From positions 14,538,001 to 14,602,000 of the forward strand of contig CM072345.1 in NCBI GenBank assembly GCA_036874045.1: 64,000 bases of DNA, read 5' to 3'. The translations under genes were made by a program, and so were the position numbers. The first letter of the stretch is position 1; the number at the start of each line of letters is the position of its first letter. The DNA is from Cymodocea nodosa. Lineage: Eukaryota; Streptophyta; Magnoliopsida; Alismatales; Cymodoceaceae. Positions 24,630 through 36,973 of this stretch are shown here, piece by piece. The notes below the pieces were generated by a model that saw nothing but the letters and a program-made list of their open reading frames with translations, made no database searches and had not been told where the DNA came from.

Positions 24630-25888
24630 CCGATACCACTAATGTCTGTAAATAGTTTGTGACAACGTCTCTGGTGCAGCTGCATATTTATTTACTCTTC
24701 TACTTTTGGTATAAAGTTGCCATGAAACCGCTGCTGCCCTGCCTTTTGTAGTTTGACAGGAAGTCAACTCCGACGTGGAACAGAATTTAGACAATAATCT
24801 TTTTTTCTTCAAAAATGTTAATATTTTTTTGCATTGGAATTGTTGTAGGAATTATAATTATTGTTGAAATCACAATTTAACAGTTCCTAAAACCATCAGC
24901 AGCCTGACCGAAACCCTTACAATCTTTATGATTGTACAAGAGTCAAGTCAAATTTTAAATAGAAAATTGATGAAAAGTTAAAATTTAAATAAAAATATTT
25001 ATGTTTGATTTTGCTGAAAGTAATCTGTTCAATTTTTTTTTGCAAATTATGAATTCAAACCATGGACGGTTCTTTTCAACGTATGCTTTCTACTTTTGCG
25101 TGAAATATGTACCATGAGTATTGAATAAAGTTTGTGGATGTTAGCAATATATTATTTCCTTGCCATGAGTTTGTTCTTTTGCTTGTTTAGCTGTCTGCTC
25201 ATTGCATCGAAATTTTTTAACTAATATTGGGGGCGCTAAGTCGATGCTTCTTTGTCCTCTGTTATATTTTACATAATTATCATATTTTGGATTAGTTGAA
25301 ATTTCCAGATCTACATATTTAATAGTGTGCAGATAATGATATTTATGATTTTTCTTAAAATTTAAATTTCGATAAATGTAAGAATTATTGTCATAATAAA
25401 AAGAAAAAATAAAAATGTTGGTGATTTTTCTTGTGGGTACTTCTGATGAAAGGTTGAGAGTAATTTCAACCCTTATCACTTTCCAGGCATTTGTATGTCA
25501 TTCTTTTGCCTTCTTTGTTATTGGTCATTGTCTCTAAAATCGCTATTTTGTCTCCTAGGCTTGTGAATGACTGGCCCTCCCCTCTCTTGGGCATTGCCTA
25601 TGAATTATATTCTCCGTGATTCGCCTTCTAATGAGTTTTGCTTTTCCCCTTCTCTTATCCTTTAATTATGAATTACTCCTTGACAACATTCTTTTCTCTC
25701 ATGAATCATTCTTATGATATCTCACAAGTTCCTTCTACTTGTTTGATTTGGTAAATACACTCAACAAAAAATATAAATAGACATCTTTGATAAAGGAATT
25801 ATGTAGATTACACAAACTCAATTTATAGATCTGAACGGTAGAAATGTATTCTAATAAAAAATATATTCGGAAATAAGAGAGAGAGAAA
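24630..25888. other. Intergenic region between DnaJ and APS kinase genes
   Basis: 3' flank of the DnaJ gene and promoter-proximal sequence of the APS kinase gene. AT-rich; the minus-strand frames here have no recognisable product. Confidence 0.5.
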
Positions 25889-25896
25889 TATAAAAT
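25889..25896 (+). promoter_or_regulatory. Putative TATA box of the APS kinase gene
   Basis: TATAAAAT about 30 bases before a GC-richer stretch that behaves as a 5'-UTR exon. It is placed sensibly relative to the inferred first exon. Confidence 0.55.
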
Positions 25897-25919
25897 ACCC
25901 AGCTCCTTGGATCTCGGCT

Positions 25920-26838
25920 GGAGAGCCAGCCGAGCCGAGCACATCCCTCTGCTCCGCGAGTCTCTCTGGACATCATCTTCCTCTTCGGTCTCTCCTCTGG
26001 TTCCTGTAGCATCTACGGCACTCCAGATCCGCCCAACCGTTCCATTTACAGGAAACCAACCTCCATCATCAGGAGCCAAGCAAGGGTCCTCTCTCCCTCC
26101 AATCGCCATCATCATTCCTTCTCGACTACTTCCTCAGGTAACGATCTCCACCTCTTCGTTGTCTTGCTGTGTTTGTTCAGTGTTTCAAAGATGTGCTTGT
26201 TGCCGCGATGCCATTTGTTAGTTTAATTACCATGGTTTTTTTTTTGGTCTCCCAATCACAGTGCAGCTCCGAAAATTTCTGCTGAATCATGCGACCGACA
26301 TGCGAATTATTTGTGCAGTGCAAAGTTTGTTTTTTTTTTTATTGTTACGATTATCAACGTCTGTGAACTGACCAACATGGGGGAGGGGTTGGGGGGGGGG
26401 GGGGGGGGGGGGTGGTTAAGGGAAGGGCCGGAATCCATTTCTCCTGTGATCATGACGAAATAGTGCATTCCTGCTCTGTTTTCTAACTTTTCTGTTTCTT
26501 GGGCTCACTTTCCATATATCTCTGTAGCTTTTGTTGAAATGGGATTCTGGATCTGCTTGCATGGCGATTCCAATCGATAGATAAGTAGTATTCGATGCCA
26601 TTAACGGGCCTAATTCAATTAAATTTTTGTTCTTCGCTCCTTGGATCAAACTACTAATGGTAAAGCTTGGGTGTTGATTTGTTTCTTTGGTCCTCCTATT
26701 GAAATTTCATTTTTTCCAATGAAATTTGTGGAAATGGTATCACATTATTTCATCTGTTTTTTTTAAATTCTAACATTTAATGTTATCTGTTTTTTCTCTT
26801 TCGAACAGTTAAATAAAATAAAAAGGGTTTGGTGATTA
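25920..26838 (+). other. 5' leader of APS kinase: untranslated exon plus 5'-UTR intron
   Basis: A CT-rich exon (about 25920-26137) ends at CAG|GTAACG. The next exon begins after the acceptor TCGAACAG (ends 26808), 30 bases before the ATG at 26839. The Ser/Pro-rich frame in the first exon meets a stop just after the splice, so it does not add a transit peptide to the enzyme. The start of the exon is estimated from the TATA box. Confidence 0.6.
26391..26412 (+). repeat. Poly-G tract of 22 bases
   Basis: An uninterrupted run of 22 G, preceded by two shorter G runs (from 26379), inside the APS kinase 5'-UTR intron. It could form G-quadruplex RNA, and its length may be variable or misassembled. 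Confidence 0.9.
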
Positions 26839-29800
26839 ATGTCTTCGCTGGGGAATGCTGGAGTGGCCAATGTCTTTTGGCAGGAGTGCACTATTGGAAG
26901 GACCGACAGGGAGGAGTTGCTTAAGCAGAAAGGTTGTGTTGTGTGGATCACTGGCCTTAGTGGATCAGGTTTACGATGACCTCCAGTGATTTGGTTTTGA
27001 AAAATCATCATTAGATGCATATTTTCAGAAAATTTTAGAAAATTGTGGACATGCTGACAAATCACATATAGATGAAAGTCAAAAACAATGTAAAACAAAA
27101 ACATGCTCTGGAATACCTGAGAAACTAAAGCAGAAAGTAGAAAATGAGAACCAAAATTTTGTGTTGTCTATTCTCTTCATTCACGTATATGTAAAGAATG
27201 CATATGAGTCCGTTAAGGAGGATATCATGCTATTGTTACAGATTTAAAGCAATCGGTACTACTTATAGAATATTGACACTAGGTGTCCATCCCTAAATAA
27301 GGTGTCATAAGTTGTAGGGGCTGACACTAGCAGTCTCCAATTCTGGAGACACTTTCCTTTTACATGGGATACATGACTATCTTTGTTTAACTACCCCATT
27401 GCATTTCCTTTTTGTTCTACTTCTAGGGAAGAGCACTTTGGCATGTACTTTGAGTCATCAGTTGCATTCTAGAGGAAAACTTGCATACGTTCTTGATGGT
27501 GACAACCTTAGGCATGGACTTAACAAGGACCTTGGCTTTAAAGCTGAAGACCGAGCAGAGAATATACGCAGAGTTGGTGAGTAATTTAAGTATGCAATCG
27601 TGCAAACAATTGATCCCAACTCTATGTTGGTGCCCTACTTGTGCATGAGTAGGTGATTAACATAACTTATTTATTGATATATAAATAATCTCTACATCAT
27701 AACTCTATGCCTTTTACCTATTTATTGATATATAAATAATCTCTACATCATTGTTTTTTTTACTTTTTCATAATGTTACATTGTTAGATAACTTTGCCAC
27801 AGTTGTATTGTGATTTTTATTCAGCTCTGAATATTAGCATTCTCTTATCTGAGATCAGGTGAAGTTGCAAAGCTGTTTGCTGATGCAGGTTTAATCTGCA
27901 TTGCTAGTTTCATCTCTCCATATAGGAGAGATCGTGAAAATTGTCGAGCGTTGCTCTCAAATGGAAAGTTTATTGAGGTTGGTTATTTTGCAAGGGTGTT
28001 CTCCTTTCATGAAGTCGTGTGTTGATGTTTATTGCTCCATTTTGGTTTCAGGTTTTCATGAATATGCCTATAGATATTTGTGAATCAAGGGATCCAAAAG
28101 GTCTATACAAGCTTGCACGTGCAGGGAAGATCAAGGGTATGCTTTGAAGCTAATAAAGAAAGATCTTCTAGAAACTGAATTGTGATTTATTTTGTATTTT
28201 ATTATACAACAACGAGTAATCAATCATTGCCTTAATGATTAATCTCACTATGAAGGATGGACATTTTTGGCAATTTATGGTGGACCAGATTATTACTTTC
28301 AATCTTGTAAAAATTAGCATGGACTACATGAAATACAAAATCAGTGTTTGACAAGTAGGTTGCATCTGGTAAAACAAGTCTGTCTTCTAAATACTAAAGT
28401 AGCTATTTGAAAAGCTCTAGTTCCGTGCATTTTAATCCATTGAGGGTTTTTTAAGAACAGAAAAGCCTTGTGATGCTGAAAATTATACAACGTTGAAATA
28501 GCTTCTGGTTTTAATGAGCATTGATTATGTTTAAATAGTTTGAATTTTTGAAATCGGAAGAGTCAATGGAGATGTGTTCTGGTTGCTCATTTAAGTGGAT
28601 AAGGCAGTGGTATATTGCTAGTTCTATGTGTATATCTTGTCTTTTGACGAGTATCGTGTTTCATAAGGAGAAGACAATTCTGAAATTGTAATTAGCCTTT
28701 CTGCTCCCCTAGCTGAATAAGGCAACAAACCAGTACTGAATGAGACAAGAAACAATGGTGATGATAAATGGACTTGCCAATGGTGACCAAAGTAGTGGTG
28801 GCTGAATGACTTTGTAACAGTTTCAGTGATACTATTATATTTTTATGTTAAGATTTTAATGCTGCATCTATAAAAGTGAATTTATCTTTTATGTTCACAG
28901 TTTTTTTGAACTTTCTATGCTCACAAATGCTATTTGTGGAACCAATCGATCCTGTGATGCAGGTAGTTATAAGTTTCATATTCCACTAATCCTTTAGGCA
29001 ATTCTCCAAAGGCATACTAGTTTACTTCGATAAGTAACTTTTGTAGTTGTGTAAATCAAGGTCAATAACTCTTGACAAAATTCAGGTAACAAAATTATGT
29101 ATGGTGTAGGCAAGTTTGAATCAAGATCGGGTTCTTTCTTATTCTATTTCACAGAAGTAACCTTTATGTGCTTAGTCGAATCAACCCAGGTATAATCATT
29201 TCATGTTTAAACTTTCTGTTTTCCCATTAGATCTAATGATATCACTACCCCATCATGAGCAAAAGGTCATGGATTAGAATCAGGGTAATAATGCAAGATC
29301 TATGCCACAGTGGTAAGTGTGTACACATGGAGACTCCTCAATATGTCCCCTCCTTTTGTGCTTGCCTTGGTAAGAACCTTGACACAGAGTACAGACTTGG
29401 TTTTCCAATTTCTTATGCTGCTAACTCTGAGCTCTAGCTTCAGTTCTGTTCAAATATAAAGCTTATGAATACCTTTATACATGGCAACACTTCCACATCC
29501 TAATATGATAGCACTAAGAATGCATGAAAATATCAAGTTTGTAAATAGGATAAAATGGGCAGGTCTTGATATATTATGTCCTTGTTCGAATAACTTTGAT
29601 AATGTTAGATGCTTTATTAAAGGGAATAAAAAGGGGGCAAACTTACTACATAAGAGTGTCCAAGGTACGGGACAGGTCCAATTATAAGCATTCCGACCTC
29701 CATAAAAGAAAGCTGACCAAGATTTGAACATGTGACCTTCATTTTACAATAGAACAATCTTGCCATTGTGCTAAGACCTGTCTTTCCCTTACTAAAGGGA

Positions 29801-31843
29801 ATACCTCAAACAATTTCAATGTGCGGGACAATATTCAATCTCCAGTATACGTGAGGACAACATAGAAATTAACATGGTCTTGACTCTTGAACTAAATGTT
29901 ATCAACAAAAATTATAATTTTATTGAGTTGCATAAAATGTCAAGAATCTAGTTTATAAGATGGAAAAATTAATGTGTTTAGATGGAACATTCACAATGAT
30001 AATATGCTTATGTTAATGATGTATGTATTTGCATTCTGGATCTATTGTATGAGCTAAACTGAATTATGTTTCACTTGTTTTTTGCAGAAGAAGCTACCCA
30101 ATGTTGAATCATTAGCTTAGCGTTCTAACTTTTGTTACTTATTTTCAGGCTTTACTGGTATAGATGATCCCTACGAGCCACCCTTGAATTGTGAGGTAAT
30201 TTCATGCTAAAATTTTTTCTGTATCTTATATAGGAATTATTACTATCTTTAGGATATATTTTCTTTCTTCATATTCATCTTATATGCAATGTATCTACTC
30301 ATTTTCTATAGCCAACAATAATCATAAGTTATCAAAAATGTCCAACTTCTGAATTGCAATACACTTAAATACTACAATTACATGTTCTATGCAAGGATAA
30401 GGCACCAAGATGCCAAGGCGATAGTGCTGGGTGCCTAGACATTATTAATTAAATTTGTTTTCGGATATGTACTTATATTTATAGTCGAAGAAATAAAGCA
30501 TTATTAAATAGTATCATGTGCTAATATAATCTTTTGAAACTTAAAAAACATCAACTTACATTTAAAGATGTAAAACACTGTATTTAAACAACAAATAAAG
30601 TAAACACAATGTTAAAAATTGGCAAACCAACTTGTAAATAAGACAACACTTAGGAAAAACAAAATGTTGCATTGTCCACATTTTTTAGTTAAGGGAGAGA
30701 GGGGTACTTTTATTTGTGATGTTTTTAGTCTTAGCAGAACCCTTCTTAGAAATAACTTCCAATACTGAGAATCCTCTACTAGCTCCAGTTCCTGACTTAC
30801 ATCATGAGTCAAGAAAATAAGCAACAAAGATATTTTAGAAAGTTAACGAGACAAATATTTAAGCATAATCTTCACAAGACAGATATTTTAGAAGGTTCAC
30901 TTTTGATTTTCAAGATGCCATGGAAGCTTGAATTCCCCTTGGCTAGGCCCCTTTTCCACGAAATTTTCTGGGCAACATAATAGAATGTACGACTACTTTT
31001 TGTAGCTTTATGCCTCTTGCAGCATTAATCAATGACAGGTACTTGATGTGTTTTTGTATGATTATGTTGCTGCATTTTTCTGGGAATTTTCGGAATGTTT
31101 TTTTTTGCAAAAGAATTTTTAGGAACTTGGATTGCAATTATTGTACAGGAATTACAAAAACCTTTTAGAATGATGTTTTAGAGAGATGCTCCCTAGTCAA
31201 AATAATAAACATGTTAACTCAAGCTACGCCTTTGTGATTTATGTATATATTCAGCCAAATATTCTCATAGTCATAGGTTCAGTTCAGACGTTGTGATCTT
31301 CATTAAGTATGGCAATAAATAGATCAAAGAACTATTACCAAAAATTGAGTGAACAAGGGCCTTTAGAAGCTTTAAAATGAGAGAATGATCTTAAATAAAT
31401 GGATGCTTACATGAAATTACTAATTCGTACGTTCAGGCTCCCCCATTTGCTGGGAATTTGTGAGCTTACCAAGCACAAAAGGATCACGATCCTTTTTGCA
31501 TCTCATTACTCAAAATTCCTTACGCCACTATATTCATTTTCTTTCAACATTTTAGTGTATGCTATTGCATTTAGCATTCACTTTGTTCCATGAAACGTGT
31601 TTCTTGTACTTTTCATGACATGCGCCAATTTTAATAAAAATATGATTTGGCATTCCATAACAGCCGTCAATGTTCTGCAAAGGATTTTACTTGATTGATA
31701 TAATTCTCACGTACAAAATAAATATTTGTCAACATCTTCTACTTCAGATCGAGATACGACAGGAAGATGGTGGCTGCCCCACTCCTAGTTCTATGGCAAT
31801 GCAAGTGATTTCTTACTTGGAGCAAAAAGGTCTTCTTGAGTAG
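26839..31843 (+). CDS. APK3-like: Adenylyl-sulfate (APS) kinase, cytosolic type
   Basis: Six exons, 26839-26968, 27427-27576, 27859-27977, 28052-28136, 30149-30195 and 31748-31843, with consistent phases give 208 residues. The enzyme phosphorylates APS to PAPS, the sulfate donor for sulfotransferases. Motifs are the P-loop GLSGSGKST (39-47), LDGDN (66-70), the APS-binding region [10 protein letters not shown] (111-120), and [24 protein letters not shown] lid residues ending in [12 protein letters not shown] (162-173). There is no N-terminal extension, so it resembles the cytosolic plant isoform rather than plastid APK1/2. Cys17 and Cys50 have the 33-residue spacing of the regulatory disulfide Cys86-Cys119 described for Arabidopsis APK1. 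Intron 4 is about 2 kb and holds a SINE-like relic. Expression may be influenced by the 5'-UTR intron. Confidence 0.95.
27668..27751. repeat. Direct duplication, 33 bp exact, period 51
   Basis: The stretch beginning 'tatttattgatatataaat' occurs at 27668 and again at 27719, identical over 33 bases, within APS kinase intron 2. A recent small tandem duplication is the simplest explanation. Confidence 0.9.
29690..29795 (-). mobile_element. tRNA-derived SINE-like relic (Au-SINE type)
   Basis: On the minus strand, 'ggtcttagcacaatggcaag' resembles an RNA polymerase III A box and 'ggtcacatgttcaaatctt' a B box, about 30 bases apart, in the order and wording of plant Au SINEs. The following 100 bases keep only loose similarity. 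It lies in APS kinase intron 4. Confidence 0.45.
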
Positions 31844-34800
31844 AGCATCTCTCACGCTCAATAGGTGGATCCAACACAGATTGGCTTGGTATGTATTAGT
31901 TTGGCAAGAATGATCAAACTTCTTCCAACCGAAGACTCTTCATCCGAGATCATCACAGAGGGAAACAGTGATGCACTTTATTTATTATTCTTTTCATCTA
32001 CAGGGTTCTCTTTACATGAGCGAAAACTTGTACAATGAAGTAGTTGCTGTTGTAAAGAGATTCCAATCCATTTATTTTATTTTTCATCTGTTGATTCAAA
32101 GACCTTACAGGCCACCCTACGACCTATTGAACAGAGAGCATTGAGCTTGGATGGAAGAGGAAAATTTGATTTGATTCTTCCAACTAACTCATGGTTGAAG
32201 AATAGAAATCTGAAAATGTTGAAACAGCATAGTTTATGGTCCTTGAAGTGGCGCTCCCAAACTTTGTGAAAGTCCAGGATCACGGAGGAATAAGTCAGAT
32301 AAGGTGAATTTCTGTGCCAGAGACTTTTTAGCATGACAACCCAACTTATTGGTGAAATTGAATGAAATAGGTTGCTTGAGAAAACTCCTTTGATGACTCT
32401 ATCTTGTTTAAATGTAGATAATCAATTTAAAATCAATTATAAGAAAAAAGATTTCTCGTAATATTTAAGCAAGCTCAATTCTCACTTTTTTCTAATCTTA
32501 GACTATTTTAACTTTTTGTAACTTTTTTTTTAAAATTTTTATAATTGTCCTTATTTTGAGACTGAGTGAATGTATGAAGATTCAAGGTTAATAGATATCT
32601 TTAACCTTGATACCATTAACGTTGGATATTTGGATATCTAACTCAAAAAATAATTAATTAGTGGATATATCTCTCCTTGTGTGGATATATCCATACATGA
32701 ATGTATTTAAATTTGTATGTATGGATGCAAATTTAATTTCCTTTTTTTCCAACTGGAGGATACTCCATCATTTCTCATTAGTTGCTCATTGATGATCCAT
32801 GCCATCTAGTGAAAATTAAAAATTATGATTATTCTTGATCATTTGAGTTATATTACAATTAGAAGATCCATGCCGTCAATGTGTTAAAAGCTGTTTAAAC
32901 GCACAATTTTCAAGGAAAATCATTGGGGGAAAGGGGTCATGAACGTCTTCTTCTTTATTTTCCAAAGGAACTAATCTGAAAATACAATCTCAACCTGCAC
33001 AAAGATGAATAAATATGCATTGAAGTAAACTTAGTGGATCGAATTAATACCATAAGAGTAAATAATTACATATGGTATGGGGAAACAAGTAATCATTTAC
33101 CCATTCCTTCTCTGCCCAACAGATCAAAGAATCCAAAGCCCCTAATTAACACATTCCCTTTTCAATAATTCAGATGGTGGAACAAGTCCAAACACATGGG
33201 TGGGTGGATGTTCTGCTCTAATAAACAAGTGATCCAACTTCTGAAACGCCCTGTTGGATCCAATCAATTTCTAATACCCATCTTCCTCACTTCAGATCTC
33301 AATCTCGTCTCTTTTTCTCTTAATCATCATCATTACCATCCCACCAAGATTAAAAATAATCACCACCAACAAGTTGTTCTTTATTCAGATTTCCTGACTT
33401 TGGCTAGGCTTCAGCGTCACCTTCCTGCCTGCCATCTGGAGCTGCTGTTGGAAGGTCACACTGTAGTCGACAAGGTACCCCTCCCCCCCTTCCCCCTTCT
33501 CTTGTTGCCTTTTATGCTTCGCTGATCTTGCACAGCGGTCAACAGAGAGTGCTAACTTCGTTGGGTAATTGGAATGTTTAATAGATGTATTCCACCTAAC
33601 GATTTTGTCTGCTTGCTAATGAACAGCTATTATTCTTGGCATTTAGCAAGTTATGTACCATTAGTTTCCTCTGTGGTTAGTGCAGGACAAAATAATGGGT
33701 ATCAAAACATGACGGTGAGATACCACAGATATAAATAATGGAGCTGCAACATGCAAATTTGGTGATTCCATTGTATCCTTTTCCAAGAATAAAGATGCCT
33801 TTGCAACAAGCCACCTTATGGGCATATCAAGAACACAGGCAACTATTCTAATGTTTCTGACACCTCCAGCTTGTAAACCAGATTATTGCTAATTTTCGTC
33901 TTACCATCCAATCGTAGGAAATTAGATAAGGATCCATCCACATGTACTCCACCCATAATTGAGACAACAGCACTCCTTCTCATTCGATCTTCCAGGTGGC
34001 CAGTGGCGCTGTGCCCATCGGATGCAAGATTCAAGAGGGAACAAGGGGGCCAGACAAGCTGGGTCTCCTAGGGTTTCACCCCACTTTGCTCCTGAAGCTT
34101 TGAATAACCAACCCTTTGTATTCATCAAACACGTCCATCATGCACAGTGACCAGTGACCGAAGAAAATGCAAACCCATTCTTGCATTTCTTCTCTCTGTG
34201 TGTGTTAAGAGAGGAAGATTGGCTTGAAAGGAAAGAGCACCATCCATGTGAGTCATGCAAGGAGAAAGCCATCTTTTGAATGGCAGCGGCTCACTTGTGT
34301 GTGTTGTTGTGTGTCACTGGGAGGGGTTTCCACAGTTGAAGCTCAGAGCCGAGCCGATGTTAAAAGGTGAAAAAGAGAAATAAAGGTGTTAGTAGTGACT
34401 TTGTTTGGTACCGATGCTTTAGATTCTTTTCCCCTCTCACGGGGGGGGGGGGGGGGGGGGAAAGAAAAGGAACCGACAGAGTAGAATTTGCACTTAAAAG
34501 CAAACTGGAAGGGGTCTTGTCTTTTTATTTTTAATTAATTGGTTTTTGATTAGTAGAATCTGCACGTATAATTACATCTAAATGAGAATGATTATTCTCC
34601 TGCATGTAAAGAGAATACTCTTTTATTACCGATGGTCGATTGATTCTAAGTTAAGTTGTTGTTAACATTTTCAACAATATACAAAATATAAAAATAATAA
34701 TATATTATCAGAGAAAACGACGTTTTTCAATTACGACCAAACATCAATGAATGGTCTTGGAACGATCCACAGAGGTTGCTACAGGGAGTCACTGTCAAGT

Positions 34801-35403
34801 CTACAGCGACCGTGACATAATTTTCCTTATAAATATATTAATTGTGTTAAAATATTGCAAAGTAAAAATGCGAATTTCACAACCATGTTATTATTGAAAG
34901 TTTAACTTAAAATGAACTGATAACTATAAAAAAGTTCATCATACGTAAAGTTTAATTTTATCAATTTTTCTGACATTCGTCTTTATCTATGGTTTATCTG
35001 TAAATAGTGTACATGAACTAATTTTGATAACATATTGAAATTCTAATGTAAAATTAATTAATGATAAATAAAATAGTTCATCATATATAATTTTCAACTC
35101 TATTCTTACTGACACTTTTCTAGCCGTTAAACTTTAGCCAACACTTTTCTTGTTTATGGCTTATTTTATTTCTGCAAATGTATTTTTTAGATTTAAATGG
35201 ATGTACATGTATTACTCAGATATCATATAAAATTGAAATTAGGTAAAAAGATTTATCATGTATTAGCTTAAATTTTATTTTCACAAGATTGAATGTAATA
35301 TTATTTCAATTGAAATAAATATAGTAAATACCTGATGTAACCAAAAGAAGCGAAAGGCGGGGAGGGTGTGACGTAGAGTTTTTTTTGGAGATTGAGACAT
35401 AAG
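31844..35403. other. Intergenic region after APS kinase, no recognised gene
   Basis: Holds the APS kinase 3' UTR (first few hundred bases) and then AT-rich intergenic sequence. Between about 33130 and 34380 the composition is more gene-like (CT-rich, moderate GC, a frame of 109 codons from 33196 ending near a possible donor at 33474), yet I could not build a protein-coding model. An unannotated non-coding transcript is possible. A short hairpin lies at 34154-34192. Confidence 0.4.
34441..34460 (+). repeat. Poly-G tract of 20 bases
   Basis: An uninterrupted run of 20 G in intergenic sequence, a potential G-quadruplex and a likely site of length variation or sequencing error. Confidence 0.9.
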
Positions 35404-36067
35404 AGAGTATTTGTGCATTGGAAAATAGTGGAAAAAAAAGAAGTGAAATATCATATAAAATGATGAAAATTAAAATGACAAAAAGTAACAAAAAATAAGT
35501 AAAAAATTAAGATGTTTGTGCACAGAACATAAAAATGATGAAATTTGAAATACATGTATTTGTGCATAGAACATAAAATGACGAAAAATCATAAAATATA
35601 AAATATATATATTTATTTATAAAATAAAATATTAAAATTAATAAATTAAATATTTTTTATATTTATCTATAAGATAGAAAATAAAAAAATTTATTATAGA
35701 TAATATAAAATAAAGTCATTTATAATAATTGTTACAATATAAAATATATTTTACACATCTTTATTATTCTACATATCTCTCGTAATATCAATTCTTATCT
35801 ATTAAAAATATAAATAATTTTTATATTAAAATTATATGTTGTTAATATATTCTATGATAATTCATATTTTCTTTTTCTTTATTTTACATCAGTTTCAAAT
35901 ATTAAAAATTCATAAAACGAAAGAAAATTTTTCTTATATATTAAAGAAAAATGACGAAAAATAACAGAAAATTATTTAATGCACAAACATCTAAAAAATG
36001 GTGAAATTTTTTTTACTATTTTCTTTTTCAAGATTTTTCAATATTTTCTAGATACACAAACAACTCT
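35404..36067. mobile_element. MITE-like element with imperfect terminal inverted repeats
   Basis: The left end (AGAGTATTTGTGCAT...) and the reverse complement of the right end (AGAGTTGTTTGTGTAT...) match at roughly three quarters of 33 positions. The 660-bp interior is extremely AT-rich, has no coding capacity and carries internal copies of 'tttgtgca' plus 'agaacataaaa' (35513-35535, 35558-35580 and, inverted, near 35980). This is the structure of a non-autonomous DNA transposon, perhaps hAT-like. No clean target-site duplication was found. Confidence 0.5.
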
Positions 36068-36519
36068 GAATATCAATATTATTTAATTTAAAGTATAAAT
36101 GATAAGACTTAAAATGAAAGTTACAATTATCGATTGATTTATCTCATAAAATATACATATCTAAAATTCTTTTAAAAAAATAATGTAGTATTGTCACTGA
36201 GAACGACAGACGCATCACCACTGGTAGGGTGCGAGACGTCGGTCGGTGGTCTTCGGACATTTCATCGAACTATCATTTTTGTTGAAATATTTTACTTCAC
36301 ATCAATGTTCTAACAGATCGAGTGGATGATTAATTTCGTGTAACAAAACTAACTACTAGAGTCGTTTAATATAATTTACTTTTCGCTGAATGAGAAATAT
36401 TTTTTCCAGATGTGTGTTCACGTAGATTTGAACAGATTTTTAGTGGTAGAGGAGGAACCTTTTTCGCTCTTATTCACGTTCAAAGTTAAAATCCCAATGG
36501 AATCTGAAAAAACCACCAC
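36068..36519. other. Upstream region of the neprosin-family gene
   Basis: Intergenic sequence leading to a TATA box at 36520. No gene is recognised. Confidence 0.4.
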
Positions 36520-36527
36520 TATAAAGG
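36520..36527 (+). promoter_or_regulatory. Putative TATA box of the neprosin-family gene
   Basis: TATAAAGG in front of GC-richer sequence. It would give a 5' leader of roughly 420 bases before the ATG at 36974, with an upstream frame of 109 codons in it. A TSS further downstream is also possible. Confidence 0.45.
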
Positions 36528-36973
36528 AAAACGATGGTGGGCTTCGGAGCCGCCTACGATGCGTGAACGCAGCTTTCTCGTGAAAGTCCCGTTCGTTCGT
36601 ATTATTCCGTCACTCCAACGGATAAAAACACCCGTTCATGTCTTCGGGAGCGTACGCGAGGAAGAGGAAGCGACAGGAAAACTAGAGAGAGAAAGGTTGG
36701 TGAGAGAGGAGGCGGAGGCGGGGGGGTGCAAAGCAAAGGGTTGGGCTTGCGGGGAGAGTGGTGGTAGAGAGAGGAACCACCGGTCACCGGAAGAGGAAAA
36801 GGAAGGCTCGGTGGGGAGGGGAGGATTTGTTTCGGAATTTGGGGGGTCCTTGGTTGAAGATAGTGTGGAAGTGGGGATGATCTTGTGATTTGGAAGGTTA
36901 CCCACTTCGGTTCTTCTTCTACAAACTTAGTTTTTCCTTCTTCCTGAACTTGTGGGTGGAGTCTGGAAGGACC

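Noticed and set aside
25907-26137. Ser/Pro-rich frame as a plastid transit peptide of APS kinase
   Set aside because: Splicing to the acceptor at 26808 meets an in-frame stop before the enzyme's ATG, so it is better read as 5' UTR.
34154-34192. Hairpin as a microRNA precursor
   Set aside because: The stem is only about 12 base pairs with an 8-base loop, too short for a plant miRNA precursor, and no known mature sequence is present.
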